A stretch of DNA of 64,000 nt from positions 124,001 to 188,000 of the forward strand of contig NW_024068034.1 of assembly GCF_009389715.1 (NCBI RefSeq), given 5' to 3'. The notes below the pieces were generated by a model, which saw nothing but the letters and a program-made list of their open reading frames with translations, searched no databases and had not been told where the DNA came from. This document shows, in pieces, positions 12,684-24,026 of the stretch. Positions within the stretch are counted from its first letter, which is position 1; every line of letters starts with the position of its first letter. The stretch is from Phoenix dactylifera (lineage: Eukaryota; Streptophyta; Magnoliopsida; Arecales; Arecaceae). The translations under genes and the position numbers were made by a program.

Positions 12684-13459
12684 TGTTGAGGGAATGCAAG
12701 TCCCCCCGAGTACATGAGAACCTTGCCGGTACGGAGCAGGATGACGGCCGATCTCGGGCGACCGAACTTGATGCCCGACTTCAGAACGCCCGACCTCGGA
12801 AGTCCGACCTCGTCGCCCACCTACCACGGTTGCGCCCTTCCGAAGTCCGGTCAGGAGCCATGCCCTGCCACCGCCTCCAGCATTTAATGCGCACGATCTC
12901 TGCAAACCCCCTACTCACTCAACAATTAATACATATCTCCGATTCACTCAACAATTAATACATATCTCCGATTCACTCAATAATTAATGCGCGTGGCTCC
13001 GGTTATCTACGGATCGTTAGCTCTCCACGGCAAATCAGCTCAGCAGCGTTCGGTCAGCCGTGACAACTCTATGATCCCGGCCTTACCTCCGACATCAAGA
13101 TATTAATTCATCCGATCGCGCACCGACTCAAGTAACGTGCTAAGTCGTACGGCGACCTCGCCCCATCACATCACAGGAAATCCGACCCCCCTATAAGAAT
13201 AGGACCCCTCCTTTTCAGAGGGGGGGAGAGAGAAAAAAAGGCCCAGCATAATATATCTTCCTCCTCTCCCCTTCTCCAAGATTAAGCCCCCCTCTGACTT
13301 GAGCATCGGAGGGCCGGCGCCAGAAACCTCGGCCACCGGTTTTCTTTTGCAGGCCCCCTACGGAGGACGCCGCTCGCCGATGGATCGCCACCCGCCAGCG
13401 TTCGCCGGAGCTCCACCTCCTCAGCCGACGGCCGCCCCCGGGTCCAATTTCCAGCAACA
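12684..13459 (+). repeat. 5' LTR of the Tat element
   Basis: The LTR runs from TGTTGAGGGAATGC to CCAGCAACA. It contains a TATA-like box (CTATAAGAAT, 13191-13200), which would place the transcript start shortly downstream, and a GC-rich U5. A 29-bp tandem repeat (CTCAACAATTAATACATATC units) lies at about 12915-12990. Confidence 0.93.
13191..13200 (+). promoter_or_regulatory. TATA-like box of the Tat LTR
   Basis: CTATAAGAAT lies at the junction between AT-poor U3 and purine-rich leader sequence. The same box is at about 24535-24544 in the 3' LTR. Confidence 0.55.
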
Positions 13460-13478
13460 GTTGGCGCTAGAGGAAGGG
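13460..13478 (+). other. Primer-binding site of the Tat element
   Basis: GTTGGCGCTAGAGGAAGGG follows the LTR end directly. It begins TGGCGC, not the TGGTATC of methionyl-tRNA primers. The same layout occurs in the TRIM at 36084. Confidence 0.7.
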
Positions 13479-13493
13479 CCCCGAGTCGCGGTC

Positions 13494-14995
13494 ATGAAGT
13501 TCAGAAGTAAGGGAGCCTCCAACGCTTCCCGACGTCTCCCGCAGAGCCCTGGACACTCTGTCCAGAATTTGCTTTTTCCGGCTGATCCGGTTCCTCAAGT
13601 TCAGCCGGAACAGTTCAACGCCCTGGTGCAGCAAGTCCAGGCCTTGGCCGCCGCCGTCCAAGGTCTGCGGCGTGAGGAAGCCTTACCTACGCTCCCCCCG
13701 CAGGCCCAGATACCGTCGGTGCTTCCTCCGAACGGCCCGATTCTCCAAGGCCAGAACCTTCATGGCTCTTCCAGGGCCAACAACGAAAAGCGAGTGTCCC
13801 CCCAGAGAGAGCTGCCGGGGGAAAGTCTAGACAGAAGACCTCAGCTCTCCGAAGCCGAGTCGGCCCCGGACCGCCGTGAGCCGGAGCAAACTACGGTGAC
13901 AATTTTCCGGGTTGGGGAGCTCGACAGAAAAGTCGAGAACCTGAAGCGCTCCACAGCAGGAAGGCAAGGCATGAGGGGGATTTTGAATTTACCACCAAGT
14001 CCCCCTTTTCCCGCCAAATCGAGGACGAGCCGGTCCCCCTGAGGTTCAAGGTGCCTCAAGTGGAGCCCTACAGCGGAACCACCGATCCCTTTGACCATTT
14101 GGAAAGCTACCGAGCTCTTATGGCACTGCAAGGGTCCTCGGAGGCCGTGCTATGCAAGGCCTTCCCAGTGACCCTCCGAGGGACAGCTCGGCTTTGGTTT
14201 TCCGGGCTAAAGTCGAGCACGGTATCCTCTTTCGAGCAGCTCGGCAGGCAGTTCGCCACCAACTTTGCTGCCAGCCGGCACCAGCGGCGGACATCGGACT
14301 CCCTCCTAGATATCAAGCAAAAGGAGGGGGAATTTCTTAAGGAGTATCTTGACCGCTTCACCGCCGCCACGTGGGAAGTTCACGAGCTTGACCAGTCGAT
14401 AGCCATGTCGGCACTAAAAACTGGGGCTCGTTCCTATAGATTCCTCTTCTCTATCGAGAAGAACTTCCTCGTCGACTTCACCGAGATGTTGGCCCGAGCT
14501 TGAAAGTATGCTAAGGCCGAGGAGGCTATTGCCTCCAGGCGGGGTACAACCGAACAAGCTTCAAAGAAGCAGAAGAAACACCACGAGGAGCGCGGCCGTC
14601 AAAGAAGCCGGTCCCCCTGCCGGGAGAAGAACCTTCTCCGGCTGAGAAGCCCATCTCGACAGCGGGGACAGCTTCGACAGAGGTCCCCGCCTCAGCCAAG
14701 GTCCCCACTACGACCTCGGATGCACCCGGGGAGGTACGAAAACTACACTCCTATCAACGCGCCCCGAGCCGAGATTCTGATGGAGATTGAAGGTCGGGAC
14801 TTTTTCCGACCTCCGCCTCCTATGCGGGATACAGGAGTTCCCTGCAATCCCAGAAAGTATTGCCGCTTCCATCGAGACCACGGGCACGACACGTAGGATT
14901 GTTTTCAGCTCCGAGACGAGATTGAGGCGCTTATTCGCCGCGGAGTACTCAATCAGTTCGTAAGGAACCGATGTGAGGAAAGAAGGCCAGTGTAA
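13494..14995 (+). pseudogene. Retrotransposon gag, broken
   Basis: Gag packages the element RNA into virus-like particles. The likely start is ATG 13494 just after the primer site. A proline- and glutamine-rich N-terminal part runs in one frame to about 13970. A frameshift at the G-run near 13975 then moves reading to the frame holding the conserved gag domain (14051-14503, including LRGTARLWFSGL and EFLKEYLDRF). This is followed by a basic Arg/Ser segment and a zinc knuckle of the type CRFHRDHGHD-x-DC near 14861-14902. In-frame stops lie at 14501-14503 (TGA, where Arg is expected), 14894-14896 (TAG, inside the knuckle) and 14993-14995 (TAA). Gag and pol share one frame after the frameshift, as in a single polyprotein. 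Confidence 0.85.
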
Positions 14996-15181
14996 AACGC
15001 CGCACCGTCCGAAAATCCGAATAACAACAGGCCTATCGCTGGCACCATCAATGTAATTAGAGGAACCTCGGCTGGAGATTCAGCCCAAGAAGGAATCCCC
15101 CCAAAGCGCCTGCGCACTTCTGAAGCCATCTCGTTCTCGGATGAGGATTTAGAAGGGGTTGAGACCCCTCACGATGACGCT

Positions 15182-18100
15182 GTGGTCATCTCCATGATTA
15201 TAAATAAATTTGATGTAAAACGTGTCTTAGTTGACAATGGAAGCTCAACTAATGTTCTGTACTACCACACCTACCAAAAAATGGGGTCAACGGGAAGCCA
15301 GCTTCGGAATATTAATGCCCCGCTCGTTGGATTTACCGGGGACTCGGTCCCGGTCGAGGGCGAGGTCAGCTTTCTTGTTACGGTCGGCCTCGCCCCCCGA
15401 GAAAGTACTATGAGGACGGACTTTCTTGTGGTCCGCCTACCCTCAGCCTACAATGCTATCCTCGGACGACCAGGGCTAAATGCCCTCCGAGCCATGGTCT
15501 CGACCTGCCACCTACTCGTGCGATTCCCCACCAACCAAGGGGTAGGCGAGGTCCGCAGGAACCAACTGATGGCTAAACAGTGCTACATGGCGACCCGCAA
15601 AGCAAAGCAACCAACTGAAGCGTCGAGTCGGCAAGAGCTATCAGCCGAGGTGCCAACTCAAGCGATGGGCCGCATGCTGCCCATAGAGACCTTGGACGCA
15701 AGGGATGACCTCTGGAAGAAGCAAGTAGAGCCCGGTAAGCTTCTTAATCAAATTCCTTTACAAGAAAATTGCCCAGAGCTAACTATGCAGATCGGCTCCG
15801 GCCTAAGCCCCTGCGAAAGAAGGCGCCTGACCGAATTCCTCTGGGCCAACATCGACGTCTTCGCCTGGTCGCCCGCCGACATGCCGGGAATCGATCCTGA
15901 TGTTATGATCCACCGACTCCAGGTGAAGCCGACTTGCAGGCCTGTAAAACAAAAGAAACGGGGCTCTGCCCCGGAACGGCAGCAAGCGGCAGCCGAGGAA
16001 GTGGATAAGCTCCTTGAGGCCGGCTTCATCCGGGAGGTCTCCTACCTAGATTGGCTTGCCAACGTGGTCCTCGTGAAGAAGGCCAACGGGAAATGGCGCA
16101 TGTGTGTAGACTACACCGACCTGAACAAGGCCTGCCCGAAGGATAGTTTTCCTCTCCCCAGCATCGACCAACTCGTCGACTCCACCTCAGGACACTAGCT
16201 GCTGACCTTCATGGACGCCTTCTCAGGATACAATCAGATCCGAATGGCGCTCGAAGATGAGGAGAAGACGGCCTTCATCACCAACAAGGGCACTTATTGT
16301 TACAAAGTAATGCCATTCGGACTGAAGAATGTAGGAGCCACATACCAAAGGCTGGTCAGCCAAATCTTTGGAGATCAGATCGGCCGAAATATGGAAGTCT
16401 ACGTGGATGACATGCTGGTAAAGAGCCGAGCGGCGGAGCACCATGTAGCTGACCTCAATGAGACATTCTCCAAGCTCAGGAAATACCAAATGAAGCTCAA
16501 CCCGGCGAAGTGCGCGTTCGGAGTCACCTCGGGTAAATTTCTGGGCTTCATAGTGACCCAGCGTGGAGTTGAAGCCAACCCTGAGAAGATCCGAGCGCTG
16601 CAAGAGATGATACCTCCAAGGACGGTTAAGGAGGTCCAGCGGCTCACTGGGCGGGTCGCAGCCTTAGGGAGGTTTGTCTCCAGGTCGGCCGAGCACTGCC
16701 TTCCATTCTTCAAGATCCTAAAGCGGCCAAAGAACTTCCTGTGGTCGGAGGAATGCCAGCGGGCCTTTGAAGAGCTCAGGTGCCTCCTGGCCTCCCCCCG
16801 CTGCTTACTAAGCCTCGGCAGGGCGAGGTTCTTTATTTGTATCTGGCCGTCTCTCCGGTCGCAGTAAGCTCGGTCCTGGTCCGGGAAGAGGACAAGCTCC
16901 AGAAGCCAGTTTACTATACTAGCCGGGTTCTCAGGGATCCTGAGACCCGATATTCTAAGCTTGAGAAGACAATTTTTGCCCTGATCATTTCAGCTCGGAG
17001 ACTCCAGCCCTATTTTCAAGCACATACCATAGCCATACTGACCGACCAGCCTATGAAGCAAATACTGCAAAGGTCGGATCGTGCCGGAAGGATTGCCAAA
17101 TGGGCGGTTGAGCTCGGAGAGTTCGACCTTGAATATCGGCCCAGGTCAGCTATTAAAGCCCAAGTACTCGCCGATTTCATCGTGGAGTGCACCCTGCCAG
17201 ACGATCCCGAGCTGCCACTCGCACCCACAGAGAAGACCCCGAGGCTGCCATGGGTCCTACATGCGGATGGCTCCTCGACCTCGAGGGGTAGCGAAGCGGG
17301 ACTCATCCTCACCAGCCCGGATGGGGTGGTGGCTGAGCAGGCCCTACGCCTCGAGTTCCCAGCCTCAAATAATGAGGCAGAGTACGAAGCGCTCATTGCC
17401 GGACTCAAGTTGGCAAAGGAGCTGAAGGTAGAAGACCTAAAGGCCTTCAGTGACTCCCAACTAATAGTGAGCCAGGTCCAGGGGGATTTCGAAGCAAAGG
17501 AGCCATCAATGCAGAAATATCTTCAAAAAGTGCGGGAACTTACATCCGCCCTAGGCTCCTTCAGCATCCAGCATATCCCCAGAACGGAGAACCTCAGGGC
17601 GGACCAACTGTCAAAGCTGGCAACCTCCCGCATGAGTGAGCTCTCCAAGGCAACGGCGCTCGAATACCTCCGAACACCCAGCACAGAGGAACCTAAATCG
17701 ACCATGTGCATCAACATCGAGCCAAGCTGGATCGACGAGTTCATCAACTACCTCCAGCACGGGACCCTCCCTCACGACGAGCTGGAGGCTCGCCGGATCA
17801 GGCGTCAAGCTCCCCGGTACGTGCTATATGAGGATTGGCTCTATCGCCGGTCATTTACTTCTCCCCTCCTTAAATGTCTCCGCCCTTCGGAGGCAGACTA
17901 TGCTCTACGAGAGGTCCATGAAGAGATTTGTGGAGACCACCTGGGAGGCCGAGCACTCGCGCATAAGATCCTGCGCCAAGGTTATTTTTGGCCCACACTT
18001 CAGAAAGACGCAACGGACTTCGTCCGGAGGTGTGATCGGTGTCAACGGAATGCCAATATCCAGCGCCGACCTTCGGCCCCGCTGACCTCGATTATCGCCC

Positions 18101-18959
18101 CCTGGCCATTTGCCCAATGGGGGATTGACATCCTGGGGCCCTTTCCCCTAGCCACTGGGCAAAGAAGATTCCTGGTCGTCTCCATCGACTACTTTACCAA
18201 ATGGGTCGAAGCCGAACCTGTAGCCCGGATCACCGAGCAAAAGATGCGGGACTTTGTTTGGAAATCCATAATCTGCAGATTCGGACTCCCCCGTATCCTT
18301 ATATCTGACAACGGCCGTCAGTTCGACAACATCCACTTCAGAGAATTTTGCTCCGAACTCGGCATTGACCACCGCTTCACCTCGGTCGCCCATCCCCAGA
18401 CAAACGGAGAAACTGAGATAACAAATCATACCATTTTGCAGGGGCTCAAGGCTACGCTTGATCGGTTCAAAGGACAGTGGGTCGAGGACCTGTACAACGT
18501 CCTCTGGGCTTACCGGACTACGTTCCGATTACCCACTAGCGAGACTCCCTTCAACCTGGCATACGGGACGGAGGCTGTTATCCCGCTGGAAATCGGCCTC
18601 CCATCCTGGAGGGTGGAGCACTACGACGCCGACTCCAACTCTTCTCGGCTCAGGAATAACTTGGACCTCGTTGAAGAAACACGAGAGGTCGCCCGAATCC
18701 GCATAGCAAGGTACCAGCAGAAAACGGCCCAATACTACAACTCCAAAGTCAAGCCCAAGCTCTTCAAGGTAGGGGACCTCGTCCTCAGAAGAGCCGAAGC
18801 TTCTCAGCCTACCGAGCAGGGAAAGCTCGCTCCAAACTGGGAAGGACCATACCGAATCGCCCGAGTACAACGATCCGGAGCGTACAAATTGGAGTCTCTC
18901 GAAGGAACCCCTATCCCATGAAGCTGGAATTCCGAGAACCTACGGATGTATTATCAATA
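15182..18959 (+). pseudogene. Retrotransposon pol (PR-RT-RH-aRH-INT), broken
   Basis: Pol continues in the gag frame. Domains in order: aspartic protease (VDNGSS near 15230); reverse transcriptase (CVDYTDLNKACPKDSFPLP near 16110 and YVDD at 16400-16411); RT-linked RNase H (about 16800-17170); a second, plant-type RNase H (HADGSS near 17260, AEYEAL and SDSQL, to about 17620); integrase with its His/Cys finger (about 17910-18050) and D-D-E core (GIDILGPF near 18120, SDNGRQF near 18305, and a Glu near 18415). It ends without a chromodomain. Lesions are a TAG at 16196-16198, a frameshift in the C-rich run near 16790-16805, and a TGA at 18919-18921; the frame would otherwise close at 18957-18959. 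Catalytic residues are otherwise retained. Confidence 0.93.
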
Positions 18960-19083
18960 AAACCCTAAGGGGCCCCTGGTGATTAGGAACATGAATCCCG
19001 TCTCCTCCTTACAATGATTTACCTCCTCTCAATGGTTATTTTATGACACTCCTAATATTGGGATGTTTGTGATCCTCAGATAC

Positions 19084-19675
19084 CTCGACTTAGTTCGGGA
19101 TGCCCCGTGTGTCGACCGTAGAGTCCCAAACTCCCTCGACCTCGGAAAGCGCCACTAGGTCGACGATGAGCCCAAGCTCCCTCGGCCTTATGCTCGAGAC
19201 CCCGACTAAGTTCGGGATGCCCCGTGTGTCGACCGTAGAGTCCCAAACTTTCTCGACCTCGGAAAGCATCGCGGGTCGACGGTGCGTTCCCAGACCCCTC
19301 GACCTCGCGCATGATCCCTCAACTGAGGTCGGGATGCCCCGAGAGTCGACCGTAGAGTCCCAAACTCCCTCGACCTCGAAAAGTGTTGCGGGTCGACAGT
19401 GCGGTCCTAGACCCCTCGATCTCGTGTATGATCCCTCAACCAAGGTTGAGATGCCCCGAGTGTCGACCGTAGAGATCCAAACTCCCTCGACCTTGGAAAG
19501 CGACGCCAAGTTGATAGCGAGCCCAAGCTCCCTCGACTTCGCGCTCGATACCTCGACCAAGGTCGGGATGCCCCGTGTGTCGACCGTAGAGTTCCAAACT
19601 CCCTCGACCTCGGAAAGTACCGCTAGGCCGATGGCGAGCTTAAACTTTCTTAACCTAATGAGACCGGGGATAGTG
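19084..19675. repeat. 117-bp tandem repeat, five copies
   Basis: GTCGACCGTA recurs at 19111, 19228, 19345, 19462 and 19579, a constant period of 117 bp. The surrounding unit is imperfectly conserved (GGGATGCCCCGTGTGTCGAC, CCAAACTCCCTCGACCTCG). Since 117 is a multiple of three, long open frames run through it on both strands, but their translation is just the repeat. Confidence 0.9.
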
Positions 19676-19696
19676 CCTTGACGGTCCTCCGAAATA

Positions 19697-19850
19697 TTCG
19701 ACAGCGACAACGGAACAACGTTCGCGAAAACCTTCGACAGCAACAACGGAACAACGTTCGCGAAAACCTTCGACAGCAACAACGGAACAACGTTCGCGAA
19801 AACCTTCGACAGCAACAACGGAACAACGTTCGCAAAAACCTTCAACAACA
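19697..19850. repeat. 36-bp tandem repeat, four copies plus part
   Basis: The unit TTCGACAGCAACAACGGAAC plus 16 bases repeats at 19697, 19733, 19769 and 19805 almost without change, with a decayed fifth copy from 19841. Near-identity suggests recent local amplification. Frames through it encode a 12-residue Arg/Gln/Asn repeat, probably incidental. Confidence 0.92.
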
Positions 19851-20788
19851 GCAATGCCTCCTGGTTCGATTGGTACTCCTGGAACAGACCCCAAGCTAAA
19901 GGGCGACTCCGGAGGCCGGCCATGAAACAAAACGACCTACTCCACTATGAAGCGCTCGATCTCGGAGGTGCAAGAGGTACGTCCCACTTTGTTATATTCA
20001 TCTACCTATGTATTGCCAGCGAAATCCCGATTGAGATCGGGACCTCATCCCAGCCAAGGCCGGGTCGCCCCTCCGAATTGATCCAAGACCGAGATTCCAC
20101 CGATCTCATGTATGCTCCATACTGATAATTCCCATGACAATTCATACAAACCTTTCTGCATAAGGGCTCGATTCAGCCCCCATGCGTTGAGATATCGACG
20201 TTAACCCGCGGAAACGACCTCGACCACATGTGCGCTGATCGAGCTCAAGAGGGCCAAGGCACTCTCTATAGGTTTCGACTCTGCTCGCCAGAACCTCGGC
20301 TGAGCCCGAGGCCAACAACCACGAAAGCCCCGACGGCAGTTCATGATCCCCTTTTTGGGATCAACCCTAACATTTTTATGGACCTATGCTCGAAAAAGCC
20401 GAACTCAAAAGTTTGGCCAAATACCCCAGTAGAGACCCATGCAAGTCTAACAATACCCCTTTTGGGGGTCCGAGGCCCGAGCCTGGTGCCTTGGAAATCC
20501 AGAAGCCAAACCCGGCGACCCCTGCAAGCTTCAAATCCGAGCTCCAAGACTTTGTGAATCTTCCTAGAGTCCGAGCTCGGAGTCCCCCTAATCAGCGTAA
20601 CCAGAACTCGAATACTTGAACAAGTCGGAGGAAAGAAAAGCAAAACACATAGCCACAAAACATGTTTTCATTAATAAGCAGCCCAAAGGCTAGGATACAA
20701 AATTTAGGGTCGGTAGAACAATAAGTTGAACACCGACCTCACTTACAACTAAAGAAAACAAATGAAGAAGAGAAAAAGAATCTAAATC

Positions 20789-23265
20789 CTAAGGGGCGGC
20801 AGTCGCGCCGACGTCACTCTCGGGGTCATCTATGGCGATGACCTGAGGGCCTTCAGCGGACGCGGGCTTGGGGTCTGCAACAGGGACCTCGGTGGGTGCC
20901 TCGGGAGCGTCTTCGGTGATTCCACCGCGGGGAGCCTCCATCACCGCCGGCGCGGCGGCGTCCGCCTCGGCCTCGGCAAACTCCTCCTCGGACGCAAGGG
21001 CTGCAGGAACGTCGTCATCAGAGTCGGCGTCCAACCTCATCCTCGGACGGATCGTTGAGAGATCGAGCTGGGGGCAAAACTGAGCCATCTGCCTCCAAAA
21101 ATTATCGAAGCCGCGGAGAAACCCATCCACGGTCTCCTCCTCCAGCATGTCGCGGAATTCTTCTGAGTCCTTGAAGAAGTCCACGGCATGCTCGGCTCGC
21201 TCGAGCGCCCTCCTTTTCCGGGCCTCAAGCTGCTCGATCTTCAAGCACAAGACCTCGCCTTCATATTTTAGGCCCGCAACTTCAGATCGAGCCTCCATCA
21301 GGCGCGCCTCCGAAGCGCGCAGGGCCGACGTCACTGGGGCATAACAACATTTAAAGGAAAACGGACGGATGCAGTGGTAGCGGGTCAGGCTTACGATAGC
21401 CTTGGTTGGGATCGTCGCCTTATATCTGTGGCCCAGGTTCCTGATTCCGCTGGTTGTGAGGCAATATGCTGGGTAAGAAGCCCAGAGAGTGAGCAGCCCT
21501 CTCCTCCTCGAGCTCCTCGACAATGGCCAGTCGCCCAGCCTCCGTTGCCTCCCTCCATGCTTCGGCCTCTGCTAGCGCAACCTCTAACTCGGCGACCCTC
21601 TTTTTTGCCGGCTCCAGTTGCTGGCTAAGTCGTCGAGTCTTTTCCTGACATCCTTGGGCAATGAATACCAGGGTGTCGACCTCGTGAACATGCTGCAAAA
21701 AAAAAAAAAGAAGAGAGAAAGCAATCATAAGTAAAGGATATATATACACTAGTAGCCGAAGGAAAATTCAGAGAATGGCTTACCCGAACAGTATTGCAGT
21801 AAGTACTGTCGACAATTTCTTCCAGTGACAAGTTCCGGAACTCGGCCCGGTCCGCCGGAAGCATGGCGCGCCAAAACACCGCGCGCGCAACGTTGGCGTC
21901 ATGAAAGGCCGAGCTCCCCTCGAGGAGTGGGGACCCCGGCTCGGCCGACTCTCCCCTTGGGCCCCGCGAAGTGCTCGGCCCGCCCGAAATTGGAGCCTCG
22001 GGGCCCTGCTCGGCTCGGGCTCCGAGCGCTGCAACTGGATGGTCGTCCGCCCCTCCCGCTGGGAGACAGGGGCAGGGCAGGGCGGGGCCGCCGAGTCGGA
22101 TGCCCTCGCGGAGCTCGAGCCCGCGTCCGCGGCGGCCGACGCTCGCCTTTGAATGGCTGCCGAGGTCCCCGCCTCCGGGCCTCCTATCCCGGCAGGAGTA
22201 GAAGTGGCAGCCGACTTGGACTTCTTCCGGGGCTGAGGAATAGCCCCGCCGGCCTCGGCCTCTCGCCTTTTCAACCGAGAGAAGAGGGATGTGTTGCTGG
22301 TCGGCATGTGAGGAATGTCTGAGACAAAGAAATCCTTTTGAGTGTTAGACCAACATCAAAAGAACGAGAGAAAGAAACGAATAAGGCGAAGACAAAACAA
22401 TGTGGCTGCTCTTACCCTCGGGATGCGCCGAACTCAGGCCAATGCTCGCCAAGGCATCCTCTTTTAGGAGGTCGGTCAGATTAAAACCCTTCTCGAGGCC
22501 CCGCAGAGCGTCAAGGACCCTTTGATCGCTCGCCGAGGGCTCGGAGAGCCTGTTAAGGGCCTTCAGCCGGGGGTGCCCCCACCTCAGGTCGAATCCCCAT
22601 GGCACCTCGGATGCAAGAAAGAAGAATTTTCCCTTCCACTTATAAATAGAGGAAGGGGCACCTTGGAAAAGTGACATACCGCCCCGAAAGGCGAAGTATA
22701 GCCACTCTCCATCCGTCGGATTTGTCTTCAACAAGAAACACCGGCGGAAAACTCTCACCAAAGTCGGAATCCCGTGCGCAAGGCAAAGGGACAAAAATCC
22801 GACTATGGTCCTCCATGAGTTCGGGGCGAGCTGTGCTGGGACGAGTTGGTACTCCACCAGCAAGCTGTTCAGAACTCGTGAAGGGGGAACCGCAAGCCGG
22901 CTCAGAGTGACTCGAGATGAATCCTGATCCGACCTGGGGGCGGCCGCGTCACCCTGTCCTCCCGCCCCGCAGTTTCGAGACCAAACCCAGGTCGGAAAAA
23001 GAACCGGGTACGGACCAACTCCAGTTCCTCCGCCGACAAACTAGATCCAGCCTCATCCGGACCAAGACCCATTTTAGAGGAAAGAATAATGACCGAAAGA
23101 CGAAGGAGATGGGGAAAGGGAGGAAAAAGGAAGACCCCCTAGCCAGCACAAGGAGAAAACCTACGGGAAGAGCCACCGGAAATCGCTCCGGGCACCGCCG
23201 GGGAGGTTCTGTTGTGACTGAAAAAGAAGACGAGGATAGAAACGGCGGAAAGGAGACAGCAACTA
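20789..23265 (-). pseudogene. Antisense spliced gene of the Tat element (PF04195-like), degraded
   Basis: Opposite to gag-pol lies a gene whose first exon (ending 22416) encodes a segment of the plant family Pfam calls putative gypsy type transposon (PF04195): LAVPPSRVLNSLLVEYQLVP, then NSWRTIVGFL and WKGKFFFLAS. Introns consistent in splice signals: 22319-22415 (GTAAGAGC...CTCAG, joining HPE to DIPHMPTS in phase), 21693-21783 (GTAAGCC...TTTGCAG) and a short 21334-21394 (GTAAGCC...CCCCAG). Exons 2-4 are 22318-21784, 21692-21395 and 21333-20789. They encode Ser/Ala-rich, coiled-coil (EKTRRLSQQLEPAKKRVAEL region) and acidic C-terminal segments. There are frameshifts in exon 2 (near 21880-21920) and probably upstream in exon 1, and an in-frame TAA near 21420. 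The translation start is unresolved. Confidence 0.72.
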
Positions 23266-23296
23266 AGTAAGACTTCTCCTAGGGCCAGATTGGGGG

Positions 23297-23308
23297 GTTT
23301 ATATAGAC
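23297..23308 (-). promoter_or_regulatory. TATA box for the antisense gene
   Basis: On the minus strand it reads GTCTATATAAAC, close to the plant TATA consensus. It lies upstream of the antisense first exon inside an otherwise GC-rich region. A start about 30 bp downstream would fall near 23265. Confidence 0.6.
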
Positions 23309-24010
23309 CTTTCTAACGGCTCAGATCGGTAGGGCTGGTTTCCACCCCCTGTCCGGATCACGCCACGTGTCGGCCTCGGAAGTCAAAGCATCGCATTCAT
23401 TCTGGACTGATACCTCGAGTGCAGAACCGGGGCACTGTCCCATCGGATCTCGCGGCCTCATCATGGACCTGCTACACCGGATCACCTCGAAAGGCGAGCA
23501 AGTGCCGCCCCCGCTCTCCTTATTAAAGGAGCCTCGGGACGCGCGGAGCGCCGACATAATTGTAGCCTCCCAAATCCCCATTCGGCCGATGCGAGACTAA
23601 GTGCGTCCGACTTCAAGCAACTGGCCTAATTCTCAGCCCCGGACGACCGACTTGGCTTTAGGCCCCGAACGGCTGATCTAACATCCGACCCCAAGGCGTC
23701 CGGCTCAATAAATATCCTCCGCCCAGATCACACCACATGTCCACCTCGAAGATTGAGACAGCGTACTTGTTCAAGAAGGACGCCTCGAATACGGAATCAA
23801 GGCGCCGCCCCACCAGGTCCCAGGACTCCGTCATGAGCTCACCATACGAGACGGCAACGAAGGGTCGAGAGGCGCAACCCCCCGCCTCCCTTCCGTTATA
23901 AACGTTTCGGGACGCATGAGGGCGCCAGCATAATTCAACTCTCCTCGATCCCTGCCACCATAATAAAGACCACTACTTCCCACGTCCGAGCTCGCGAGCA
24001 GCTCGAACTC

Positions 24011-24026
24011 GGAAGTCGGGGGGTAG
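24011..24026 (+). other. Polypurine tract of the Tat element
   Basis: GGAAGTCGGGGGGTAG directly precedes the TG of the 3' LTR, the place where plus-strand DNA synthesis is primed. Confidence 0.75.

Larger units (their letters stand above)
18960..24010. other. 3' non-coding region of the Tat element
   Basis: About 5 kb separates pol from the 3' LTR, typical of Tat elements. It holds a 117-bp tandem repeat, a 36-bp tandem repeat and a multi-exon antisense gene. The parts at 19850-20780 and 23310-24010 show no further structure. Confidence 0.8.

Noticed and set aside
19697-19850. CRISPR-like direct repeat array
   Set aside because: The 36-bp units are head to tail without spacers and lie in a plant retrotransposon.
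19090-19923. 277-residue minus-strand open frame in the Tat element
   Set aside because: It translates the 117-bp and 36-bp tandem repeats, whose lengths are multiples of three; no domain is present.
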